Shown in pieces: positions 35,667 through 46,805 of a stretch of DNA of 64,000 nucleotides. A program made the translations under genes and the position numbers. Each line of letters begins with the position of its first letter. Position 1 is the stretch's first letter. The notes below the pieces were generated by a model that was not told the origin of the DNA, did no database searches, and saw only the letters and a program-made list of their open reading frames with translations. The stretch is from assembly GCA_022606135.1 (NCBI GenBank), contig JABYQN010000001.1, forward strand, positions 186,001 through 250,000, read 5' to 3'. The DNA comes from Fomes fomentarius. Lineage: Eukaryota > Basidiomycota > Agaricomycetes > Polyporales > Polyporaceae.

Positions 35667-38600
35667 ATGGTTCAGACCGTGTGAGTTGACCACACAACTC
35701 CAGCATGCAAAGCAGTACTTACATGACCATACAGACGGATCCCATTTACGGAAAGAGATGATGACTACCTTGCCCAGTATATCGCGAAGTATAATCCAGA
35801 AATGGAGGGTCGAAAAGGGAACGCCCTGTATGAACGGCTGGTTGAAGATGTGCGTTACAGCTTCTACTCTTTGTTCATTCGTTTATTGAGACCTTGCGAT
35901 AATTGCTACTTCAGAAGGACAAGAAGTGGAAGTTTGCCAAGAGACATACCGCACAGTCCTGGCGCGACCGCTACGTGAAGAACAGAGACTATTTCGATAC
36001 AAAGATCCAGCGCATCATACAAGCAAAGCAGGAGAAGCAAGCCGCTTTGCAACCTTCCTCCTCGCAGGCCCCGAAACCCGCATCCAGACCTCAACCTGAA
36101 TATCGACCGGCACCGGCACCCTCTCCTTCCCAGAAACGTGCTCGGGTGAACTTCACGCCCGACGATGACCAGAAGATTGTCGGATACCTAGCGTCGTGCG
36201 ATCACAGGGAGGGCAAGAGGCTGGGCCAAAAGCTATGGGTATCACTGGAAGATGTGCGTCCTCCTCTCTATGCTATTCCCATCCTCCTTCTCACGAATTG
36301 GCTGCGATGAACGCTCGTCTGCCAATCATGTCCTTTTCCTACCCCTCGAACTTCTGTCTTCACGACTGGTCTGGCTTATCGTCGCAGACGGACGAATATC
36401 CATGGGCGAAACGACACTCGTGGCAGTCCTGGCGCGAACGATACAAGAAGAACGAACTCTGGTTCAAGTGGGCCATTCGTAAACAGATGGCCGAAGACTC
36501 TGATGACGATGACGAGCCGACGCGCCCGAGATACCTGGAGGAACCCACCGTGCGCCGCAAGTCTTCACAACAACGTATGACGCAGTCTCCCGAGAAGCGC
36601 AAACGTATCAGTGAGAGCGGAGAGTCTCCCCCACGGAAGAAGTCGCGTGTACAGCAGAGGTCAGTGTCCAAGCGAGAGCGAGAACCGGTCGCGGGGCCGT
36701 CTACGCCGAGGAGGACGGGGCTGGATCCTGCATCCAAGGAGGTTATGGATCATGTCACAGAGCGTCCGGAGGGTGTCTCTGTATCATTGCATGAGGTGGA
36801 AGTGGCAGAGGGGGACACAGCAGATGCCGAAGTAGCAGATGCAGAGACGGAACCTCAAGAGGATTCTACCGAAGAGCACCCAGACCGTGGTTCAAATCAC
36901 GATGGTTCAGATGGTGAAGACTCTGACGAGGAAGAAGATCTTGGTCCTCCTGGTCCTGAAGATTACCATGGGGAGATCTTTGAACCTCCTTCGCGCACCG
37001 AGGACAGCGCACCTGTTCCGAAGCGGACGTCTGCGTCCGGATCAGACTCCTCTGAGGCAGATAAGGCAGAGTTGTTCAAAATGCTCACAGACAACGACGT
37101 GCAGGATTATGTTGCGCAGAGTGATGATGACATGGAAATCGATGACGTGGCTAACAAGACATTGGTCGAGCTGGGGGGGTGCGTCGTGTCAGCGCTGTTG
37201 CGTGCGTTTGCAGAACGGATACTGATCTGGTGAAACTTCAGAGATGATGAGAACCAGAACCAGAACGAGGATATATCCGCACTTTCCGACACTCCTCCAC
37301 CAGGCGCGTCTCCTCCGCCGCGGAAGCACAACGCGCGCATCGAACATGACATCGAGGCAGATCCCGGTACCTCAAGTGTCTCTCCCACCGAAGCAGCAGA
37401 CATACGCCATCGTCTCGAGCGCTCCCATTCGCCCGCTCCTCCGCGCAAACACCCAAAGCGTATCCGCAGAATCTCAGATGAAGACTTCTTCGGTACACCT
37501 ACATCCGCCGCTTCATCTCCTAGTGGCAGTTTGCCTGTGAATTCGCCCACGACGCAGCACCTCGCACATGTCAGCGAGCGTCGCTCTGTCGACCGCGGTG
37601 AGAGGGAAAGGGCGAGGGAACCTCCGCGGTTGGACGAGGGCCCATGGAATAAGGCGTACTCGGATGCTCGAGGGAAGTCCCGCGCCGGTCTATCGGGCAA
37701 GGCGCGCCGCAAGTCCGGCGTTGACTTTGAAGAAGAGGCGGAGATCATCGGGACACAGGACTCGATCGAGCAATCTAGTGAAGACGATAACATGGAGGCA
37801 GACGAGGAAACACCTATGCCGTGGCCACCTGTCCGGCGGAAGGATAAGGAGAAGACTTCTGCGCCCGCTACACCTTCGCACACGAAGACCAAAGGCAAGG
37901 CGCGTATGGTAGCAAATGCAGACGGCGCGGACCCTGGTCGTTTGGTTACGACGGAGAAGATTGTGATGACCACCGTGCGGACTGTCCAACGCGTGCCGAG
38001 AACGTCCAAGGGTACACCCTACGTTCGCGGTGCCATCTCTGCACCGGACGCTGAGGACACACCAATCAAACCTGAGCCTTCGCAACATCATCCGTTCAGT
38101 CAGCCTCGGGTGGCTCCCCCAGGACGGCTCCATCCCACAATTCGACGGACTCGAGCTCAAGTCCGGGGGCGTTCCCGCGAATTGGTGCCAGCAGTGGTGC
38201 GCCGATCTCGAAGGCTGCGATGGCGAGCTTCCAGAAGATGCTCCGCCCGGAGGGAGAGATGCGGAAGGGGGCTCCGCCAGAGTCATCTCCTTCGAAGGCC
38301 GAGAGAGATGCGAAGCGTATTCGGAGCGGTCCTCTCTCCACCACTCAGCGCAACAGTCTTGCAGCAATGTTGGGGAAGGGAGGCAAGGATGGCAATCGCA
38401 AACCCGCACCGGGACATGCGTCAATCCCAATCCCAAGCCTCAAGTCTATATTGTCATCCCATGCTCGAGCGACTATGTCTCCTCCTGCCATGGCTCGCGA
38501 TCACAATGGAGAACGATTTGACCGGTTTGAGGAACATGATCAGGAGCTACCTACGTTTCCTCTGCCACCCCTCGCGCAATCGTCACCTTTGGGCGACAAA

Positions 38601-39758
38601 ATCGGCTCCCGAGACCTCAACGACCTGGTACCATACACCTCCACCTCTCACACGCAGCGTATCGCATCTACCGGAGCGCGCCCGAACAATGGTAAGGGCC
38701 GCGCAGATGCGCCTCTGCATGTTCCTGGACACCCGCGTCAGCACACCCTAGGAGGACCAGAGGCACAAGCCACATCCCTTGGAAGGCAGGACAGCGTCCC
38801 TCGACCAAGGCCGCTGCGACAGTTCCTGCCCGCGTTCGACATTGGCGACGACTTCCTCGCACAGAGCAGCGCGCTCAGTCTTCTCTCTAACCTGCACAGG
38901 TCCGGGTCTGCTCACTCCCGTTCGTACTCGCTCGCCAATCCGCCAGGCTCTCGCTCGTCCCGTCACTCGCTGTCTCCGTTGCGCTCTGTTGATGCGTCGC
39001 TTGTGCGGGCGCTGCCGCCAAACGAGGCCGAGATTGTGATGGAAGTGGGCATGCAGGCCGTGCTGCGCATAATGGCGCTCAACCACGGCTTCAGCGAGGA
39101 CACGGTCCGCCGGTTGTACGAGAGCGCTCGCTCGCTCGAAAAGACGGACGATATTCTCCGGAGGATGCGTGAGAAAGCCAACGATACCGGAAACGAGGTG
39201 CTGCAAGCTCTTGCTGGTGGTGATCAGTCGGATGACGACGACGATGTCCAAGAGCAGGAAGATGGGGACGACACTCTGTCGGTCGCGCACCAACTGGTGG
39301 GCGAGGTGGAGGACGAGCAGGCCCTCGTGCAGGATAGCTGGATGTATGACGAACTCCCCCTCGCCGAAAGCAGCCGTCTCGATGTGTCCCACGCCAACAG
39401 CTCGGGCAACTTCCGCTCGGATTCCCGCAACCGCAACCGCACCCTTCGTATTACGCGGGTAGATATCGAACCTGCTGCCTCTGTTCAGCAAGAGTACTCT
39501 CCGCCAAAGCACACTCGGGCCGCGAAGCATATCAAGAAACAGAGTCTTGAACACGGTCGCGCGCGGGGACAAGGAGACCTGGGAGTGGATGCGGGAGGTA
39601 GCCCGGGCGTCGTAGGCCAGCGACAGCCTTCAGCAGAGCTGAAGGCCGATGTCGAGCCCGGTGAACTTGCACGCATCTCTCACGACCAATGGCGTCGTCT
39701 CGGTTCTGGCGGAGCAAAGATCGTGACTGGGAAGGCACTTGGAAAGCTTTTGAAGTAG
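35667..39758 (+). CDS. rap1: Rap1-type telomere-binding protein with two Myb domains
   Basis: Proposed exons are 35667-35680 (only 14 coding bases), 35735-35849, 35915-36253, 36388-37178, 37242-38022 and 38100-39758, giving 1232 residues. The first Rap1-Myb domain starts at residue 6 (RIPFTERDDDYLAQYI) and ends KRHTAQSWRDRYVKN. The second starts VNFTPDDDQKIVGYL and ends KRHSWQSWRERYKKN. Both show the RHxxQSWRxRYxKN recognition-helix signature of Rap1 Myb domains. A long acidic, Ser/Pro-rich middle follows. Near residues 975-1035 is a compact helical segment (HGFSEDTVRRLYESARSLE) that may correspond to the Rap1 C-terminal protein-interaction domain. No BRCT domain precedes the first Myb. Likely role: telomere protection and silencing in the nucleus. 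The join at 38023-38099 uses a weak GTTCGC donor and is the least certain. Confidence 0.82.
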
Positions 39759-40557
39759 GTCATGTATGTATCTTCCATCTTCAACACATCTTCAAGTAAG
39801 GACTCTATTTGTTACGACTGCTATCGTGCTATCGATTTGTTCGGTATCTCTTCTGCCGCGTCCACTTGTGGTCTCATAAACCATCATCTTATCAGCAATG
39901 TACACACCAGTTCTCCGATGTTTTCTACAACATGGTACTTGTCACGGTTCAAGCACTCAAGACGGTCACAGTAAATTGTCGTAAGACGTGTCATAAAATT
40001 GCATACTACGAATCGCCGGAGGATGCACCCTCAGCACCTACGTTATTGGTCGTGCTGGACCCAGGACTGCACAACGCTATCGCATTGTAAGCGATGTCTT
40101 CACAAATTACGGACCACGCATCGCCACTCATGAGGATCAATAGATCGAATGTGACGGAGAGCAAAATGACAGCCGACACACAAAGTCTGTTGAAACTCAA
40201 TCGCTTCATTTACGCTTTCGTACGTACTCGAGCACTCGAGTCGAGCACCGTTCCACGACCCTCTCGGCTTGGTCGCCTCTTGCTCAGGCTTGCCGGCCAA
40301 CAGTGGGACCAGCCATACATCCAGCTCGTTCAAGCGGGAACGGCGACTTGGCACTGTTATATTATGTGTTACTACAGCGTGAAGGATTACTGCGCTCGGC
40401 ATCCGAGATATACGCACCCGACCACGTCTCCTGGATGCGCAGGTATATAACCCCCTCTGTATTTTGAAGACTGACCAACAGCAGTCGACTCGTTCAGCGC
40501 ACTCGCAGCCTCACGCATCTCACGCTCTTGTCCTCACGACTACTTGCATTGCCCTTC
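39759..40557. other. Promoter region of the third hydrophobin
   Basis: No gene seen. It carries a TATA box close to the 3' end, listed separately. Confidence 0.5.
40444..40450 (+). promoter_or_regulatory. TATA box of hydrophobin at 40558
   Basis: TATATAA within GGTATATAACC, about 114 bases before the ATG. Confidence 0.6.
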
Positions 40558-41002
40558 ATGTTCTCCCGTATCGCCGCCATTGCGACCCTCTCTTTCGCTG
40601 CCTTCGCGGCGGCCGCACCTGCTGCTGGAAGCTGTAGCACGGGTCCCGTTCAGTGCTGCAACAGCCTCGAGAGCGTACGTCGCTCGTAGATATCCTTCAA
40701 TCGATATAGTAGATGCTGATGAATTTGCATCTCGTAGGCGCACTCTGCTGCGGGCTCTACGATCCTTGCTTTGCTCGGGGTTGTCGTTCAGGACGTGACG
40801 GCCAAGGTTGGACTCGGCTGTTCACCGGTGTCGGTCGTTGGGGTCGGCAGTGGCAACGCCTGCTCAGCCACTCCTGTGTGCTGCCAAAACAACAACGTCG
40901 TAAGTATACTAATCTGGACGTTGGACTCGAGGATGCATACTGACATACCGGTATGCCTAGGGTGGCCTAATCTCGGTTGGCTGCATTCCGATCATCCTCT
41001 AG
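40558..41002 (+). CDS. Class I hydrophobin
   Basis: Exons 40558-40674, 40738-40899 and 40961-41002 give 106 residues. A short signal peptide ends around AAFAAAAP. The eight cysteines are complete: C-STGPVQ-CC, GC in VGLGCSPVSVVGV, AC in GNACSATPVCC and GC in ISVGCIPIIL. Exons 2 and 3 are exactly the same length as in the hydrophobin at 34722, showing recent common descent. The stop is about 200 bases from the end of the convergent lipase-like gene. Confidence 0.93.
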
Positions 41003-41207
41003 ACCACGCACAGTCGAGTAGGACTCAACTGTTGCCCCCACATGTTAACGTAGATTCGATAATAATGCTCGTAATGCACCAGTTTGCCTTGATGGTTACA
41101 GTGTGCCTTCCATGATGGAGATGTGAACAAAGGGATATCTTGCGGGGAACGGTAACGCGCTGCCCTCGCCTCCTGGTGTAGGCCAAGAGGACGAGTTCGA
41201 AGTGATA

Positions 41208-42513
41208 CTATACTGTGGGCGAGCGTATATGGAGATGTGCTAGCATCCACGAGACGTACTCGTCAATGACTCTGTCAGATGTGTCCGGTGTTTCATGTAG
41301 CAGGTCGTGGAATGCTCCCTACGCCATTATATGAACTGTTAACACAATGGTCGACGAGTCAGATGTGAATACGCACGTCATACTCTACGAGTTTCTTGTC
41401 TTTGACGTTGAGCTTGTGGAAGAACGCAGTCCCGGCTTTGGGGCAATTAACCTGTCGAGTAATCTGTCAGATAGAGCGTTTCCAGTGTCCCTGGAATCGG
41501 CTTACTTCGTCGATAGTTCCCCAAGTATTGAGAACCTAGCGGTATGCCTGAATGTGAGTTCTATGTATGCCAGTAGGGCTGGTGATTCTACGCACAGGGA
41601 GATCATACGGCCATCGCTTATATGCTTCATTCAAAAGCTCGTCCCCCTACGATAGATTCCACAGCAGGTAGGACAACTGAGATACATTGATACGGACACA
41701 ACATACCTGAGAGAGCATGTCGTTTAGTCCACCGGCAGTCCCTCGCGGGAGGCGCAAGGGATCTTTCGCAAGAGCATCATTGACCTCGACGTCATGAGAG
41801 AATCTCTGGGTAGGCGTAAATCAGATATCAGCACTAGTTGAAAAGGCTAGAGGAGGGAGAGCTCGCAAAGATGGCGAATCACAAACTAACGCACCTCTTC
41901 CGGCATGGGGGCCGCAATTGGCAACGACGGAAAGACTTTACTGATAGCATTGACCACGGAGCGCACCAGTTTAGATGGAGGGTATGTGATACCAACTAGC
42001 GGTGCCTGTGCGATGATACCTGAGAGCATCGCGAGAGTGTTGGTTGATGGCGGAGAGCTTGTGCGGGTGGCGAACGCGAGAACCATCCCACCGCCCTATT
42101 TGAGACACTTAGGGATGAAGCCTCACCCGCAGATAGGTGGAAAGGGAGAAACTCACCGCTGAATGGCCCATCACAAATATCGGTTTGCCAGGGTATGTGC
42201 GCGAAACGTGATGCACCCAATGCTCAAGGTCGCCATGTTCAAGCAAGCGGCTCGTTTTGCCGTAGTACTCGTCCGGACTACGATTCTTGTCGTCTGGTGC
42301 GGTCCGTCCGAAACCGCGCAGGTCGTAGGCAAAGACAGTGATGCCGCGCTGCGCAAAGTGGGTATGGATGTTCTCATAGCGAGAAATGTGGTCCGCAAAT
42401 CCATGGACGAAAATGAGGACGGCCCTTGCGGCATCTGTTTGGTAGGTCCTGGTATAAAACCGATGGCCATCAGGCGCATCGAGCCAGGCTTCAGTGAGAA
42501 TGTCGGAAGGCAT
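41208..42513 (-). CDS. Monoglyceride-lipase-like serine hydrolase
   Basis: A serine hydrolase of about 310 residues in six or seven exons. It starts MPSDILTEAWLDAPDG. It has the oxyanion strand VLIFVHGFADH, the YDLRGFGRT turn, and the nucleophile elbow MGHSA continued over an intron by GG (GHSAGG). Further exons read RFSHDVEVNDALAKDPL, EAYKRWPYDLP, VLNTWGTIDEV, KAGTAFFHKLNVKDKKLVEYD and GAFHDLLHETPD. The catalytic aspartate is in GTIDE and the histidine in FHDL. The usual HGxxD is WGTID here. The protein ends HIRSPTV. It should cleave acylglycerols or similar esters, probably in the cytosol or on lipid droplets, as no signal peptide is present. The small exon with VLNTWGTIDE is inferred from protein continuity. 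Confidence 0.82.
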
Positions 42514-43426
42514 AGTGCGGAATGAGCGAGCGAGCAAGAGAGAATATGGGGAACAAAAAGACTCCCCCGTACCTCAACTATGTAGCCCCTATGTGCCAGG
42601 GATGAGCGGGCGCCCTCCTTTCGGTACGCCCGTGAAGGCGTTGTCGATATCGCTGAACAAGATGATGATGCGTTGCAGGCTTTTGGCAAATGTCGGAAAT
42701 ATCATCCCCCGCGCATCCTGGAGAGAAGGCATCCATCTTATGCCCATCCGGTCAATCCGAGAGGCCATCTGGAGGCATCCCAGTCAAGTTCCAGTAGCGA
42801 TAACATCTGGGCGAATCCTAGGGTTCTGGGGAATTTCCGACATAAGTTTTGTTGCTTGCATGGGACGTGCCAGCGCCTCGCCCGAAGACTGTACGAAATG
42901 ATGGCGACGCCCACAGGATGCACGATCAAAAAAACAGCGCGGCCCTCTTTCAGCACACTGCGAGCTTGTTGAGCGGTGGTCAGCCATCTGGAAGTAGGAT
43001 TCGTCAGTGATTGCTTGCCAGTGCGGCCCTGACTGACATACTCTGCCAATCGTGTCTTACATGTCAGATTCTGCCTGTGCTAGTCCACTGAAAGGCTCCA
43101 AGGGATTAGGATAGGACAGTAAGGATGGATCATGATGATGCGGCAGGCCCATGAAGACCATTGAGACCCCACAATTTCAATTTTTGACTTCTAGTTGAAG
43201 TGGATAGTTTTCGGAGCTCTCGCAGCCACGTGGCGAGTGCATGGAGAACTCCGGGCCGGCGCGCCCAACTGAAGTCGTCTTGAAGGAGATGCAGAACTAC
43301 AGTAATGACGATGCAAAGGGTCATCGATTACAATTCGATACAATATAGGTTACCTAAAACTAAACCTGAGACGCGAACAACGTGAAGGGTCAGAGATGAA
43401 GCATGTCACAGACGGACCCATGATGT
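42514..43426. other. 0.9-kb region with possible decayed coding sequence
   Basis: This stretch lies between the lipase start and the FunK1 stop. On the minus strand, 42590-42790 reads openly with protein-like composition (RIDRMGIRWMPSLQDARG ... DIDNAFTGVPKGG) to a TAG. An upstream part (LMSEIPQNPRIRPDVIATG) is in a different frame. No start or clear splice sites connect them, so I leave it uncalled. Confidence 0.3.
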
Positions 43427-45795
43427 TCATTCCTCAGAGCTAGACTTCCTGGCGCGTTTGGATGGACGTGACTCCTCGTCGTCGCGATCGCCGTCAAGGT
43501 AATCATCGTGGTCGCTGTCATTGTCAGTAGGAGAAGCAACGTTGCTGGAAGTCGCCTGATCACCAACGAAGTCAGCCACAGGCCAGTCCTCCTCAGTCAG
43601 AATGTCGGAGAGCAAAGACATAACAAATTCGTGGGTGTCGAGCTTTTGGGCCGCCTCGTCAACTTGTGGGGGAGGCAGAAGTTTGTGTTGTTGAGTCTCC
43701 ATCTTCTTTGCGAATTGACGGCGCCAGAGGAGTAATCTGCGTTGATAGCTCAAAACCTGGTAGCGAGCCTTGATGACCTCCAACATTTTTGTGATGAAAC
43801 GGTTCAGGGGGTGGTCGGGAAAGTGCATGGCAGATGAGGAGGAAGACCGGAAGAACTTCACCGTAGTGCCGTTATGCCACAGAGCGCCGTTTGACATTGC
43901 ATCTTGCTTCTTGGTGCCACACCGATACGCGTTGTTGATAATCGTGGACGACTCGAAGTATTCCATGAGGAACCACTCCACTTCGACAACGGAGTTTCGC
44001 AGATATCGGATGCCGATGTAAAGCACGAGGTGGAAAAGCGATTCGATTTCGTCAGCGATACCGGGAGGCAGCCCCCAGAGGAGCAATGCTACCGAATCAA
44101 ACTGCCAAGTGCCCTGGATATTGTTTAGATACGGCGGGACCACATCGGCAAGAGGACTCACATTTCTCCCAGACAAATGATGAGTCGTCTTCGTACCGCG
44201 CTCCGGGATGACTTTATAAAGTTCCGAGTCGGCCAGGTTTCCCCGGCGCCACTCCACGACTTGCTGCCCATCCTTCTCGACGATGGTGGGTAGGACATTG
44301 CCAACACTAATATCTCCGTGGAGGATGTGCGCCTTCGTGACAGCCTGCTTATGAGCTGAATACGTCGTCAGCGAAATTCCAAAAGATTGAACTAGATTGA
44401 ACTACAATCATGGAGATTGCACGTACTCTCAGTAGCATCGAGCGTAGTCTGGATCAATTGGCGTGAGGAATTGAGTTCGCACAGAGGGAGGCAAACCTCG
44501 TTGACTACAAGGCGGTAATGCGAGAGGTGTCGCATACGAGAGCCTTGTCGTTGCTGCTTGTTCCCCGAAACATGCTTCGCGTCTCCACAACGGCCTCGCT
44601 TTGATTCACAAGTTCTACCATTTTTATCATCCAGATGGATACGCGTCTTCGTCCGGTGCATGAGGTCGCCGCCATACTGCAGCACAGTGGGAATCCTGGT
44701 TACGCTGGCTGTTGGGAGCGTCTTGAGTATCTCGCCTTCAGCCTCGATGCCAGCATAGTACTCCTGCCAGGTGTCATTCAACCAAACAAATCGAGACATC
44801 TCCACATCGACCGAGATATATCCTCGCGTACCCCGCCCGACCATCTTAGGCGCGTGAACAACGGGCTTAGCAATGAGGAATGTCTTGTTACCCTTATCAC
44901 TAGGGACCGTGACCCGGTACCTCGGCCACCCATCCTCTAGAGATTCTGCAAACTTCTCTCGGACGTAAGCGAAGGTGCCAGTAGATTCATTGCCGTCCTT
45001 GTTACGTGCAGGAAGTGGGAGTGTCGTGCCTTCAACACCACTGAGATCGGGCGGCTCCCTCGCCTGTTTCAGATGTTGCCCGGTCGCCAGCTTATCCATG
45101 AGCTTGTAGTAGTTGTCTTTCTTCTTGAGAGGCACTGCGGTGTTGTCGAGACCCTGATCTTCTTCGGACAGCAAGGAAAACCTCCAGAGGAAGTCACGAA
45201 GTAGGCCAGGGTTCTCGACGTAGTCAAAGGCCTCAGTGGAGATGGTGCCGCCACGTTCCCAGCGTGTCACACGAGCCTTAGTGCCGTCGATGAGAAACAT
45301 TATAACAGCAGTACGCTGCTGGCGAGTGAAGGCGTGCAGTGGGTACGAACTGTCCTGACCTCGATTCGCAGTGCAGCTTTGTGCACCCGCGTTGCCAGTG
45401 GTGTCGTCGAAAGGATCGTTGCCAGCCTCACCACATTTGAATTCAATCAACGCGCGCAGACGCGCCCAAAGAGGACGCCCATCGCTTGGTGTTTGACCAG
45501 AGAGGTAGATGGCTCCGTTCACCTTAGAAGGATCATCGGTCGCCTCGGAAAGTGCGACCTTGTAACCAGGACAGAGGCGTCGCTTGTTGACGATAGCGGT
45601 CTGTTGCAAACTGTTTAGCTACGCCAGCAGACGCAGTATCATGTTACTCACCCATTCTTTGGATATATCCTTCTCCGAGGTCATGCCAAGAAGTCTGGTG
45701 AAATTGGGACTCGCTGGTTTGGAGTCTAGTAGGGTGCTCGGGGGTAAAGGGAGGAATTTATCGAGGAACTTGGACGAGTGGAGGTAGACCGACAT
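43427..45795 (-). CDS. FunK1 fungal-type protein kinase
   Basis: A FunK1-family protein of about 750 residues in three main exons. It begins at or before the ATG at 45795 (MSVYLHSSKF); the frame stays open somewhat upstream, so an extra 5' exon is possible. The N-terminal half carries the FunK1 strands (LWARLRALIEFKCG, RTAVIMFLIDGTKARVTRWERGG). The kinase core shows the catalytic loop HILHGDISVGNVL, typical of FunK1 in place of HRDxxxxN. The following metal-binding region is GNLADSELYKV where DFD or DWE is usual. The C-terminal half is helical, with KARYQVLSYQRRLLLWRRQF, and the end is acidic then basic (RPSKRARKSSSEE), a possible nuclear signal. FunK1 kinases are expanded in mushroom-forming fungi and often linked to multicellular development; this member's role is unknown. 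Confidence 0.83.
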
Positions 45796-46805
45796 ATCGG
45801 CTGAGTCTTCCACAACGCGAGGTTGAGCAATGTTGGGACGTCGGATAAGAGATACTTGTGTGTGTACACGGGAAGAGTAGAGGTTATATCACTGACGAAG
45901 CTCAGTCAGCGAATCTTTTAAACTCTAGGGAAAAGAAGGCGGTTTGGAATGGCGCACATCCACATCCACGGCGACCACGGCGCCAACAATCAAACTTGAC
46001 AATGCTAGGATCTGTGGTTTGTAAACGTGGACTAGACGAGCCTCCGACGAGGACAGTGATTGGTGTTCAATAGAATAACCGTGACGCTGGTTCGCTGCGA
46101 TCCTTTGTTGTGAGGGTTCACTTTGGTGGTCGGTCACGGTCCTTACCGTGGCGCGACTGGAGTCGGAGCCTCGGACCGGGCCGGTCCAGGTAAGCGCTTC
46201 AAGAGTTCCCCACTCACTGCCATTACATTCGGTAATCGTGAAGAGCACCACGCTATAGACATGAGATCAAACACTGAAAAGCCCGGTCTTCCCGCAAAGT
46301 CCGCGAGGGGTCGAAGAAGATCTTTGGGACACGTTGGGAAAAGCGGACCACCCAGAAAAGTGCCAACATACTCAGTTGCACGTATCTTCCCGCACGATCC
46401 TATAAGATGGTATTCAATTCTGGCGTCCTCGTTCTTGTTATGATCATCTGACGCAGCCTGAACTGTGCAGCTCATACTCAAAGAACTCGTTCAAGTCAGC
46501 AGTCAAGGCCAACAAGTCGCGACGCACGTGTCCGTTACGGACGTTCCGCTGCGAGCATTGCAGTTGCCACGAGCTGTCACTTGTAACGAAACTAGATCAA
46601 GAAGCCTTGCCACATGTCCTGACTCCAACGTTGGCTATGGCTTCTTGACGCGCAGACGGCTTTCCAGCTCCCGCAAGGCGGACGTATAACATGTTCCAGA
46701 AGCTGCATCAGTTGACCTGCAAACCTGTCCTTAAAGGTACGACGCACTACTGATTTCTAGCGCGTATCTACTCTCTCCGACCTCCACTGGCAGCTCAGCT
46801 CACTC
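45796..46805. other. Divergent promoter region
   Basis: One kilobase between the FunK1 and GH31 start codons, without a supportable gene. Confidence 0.5.
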
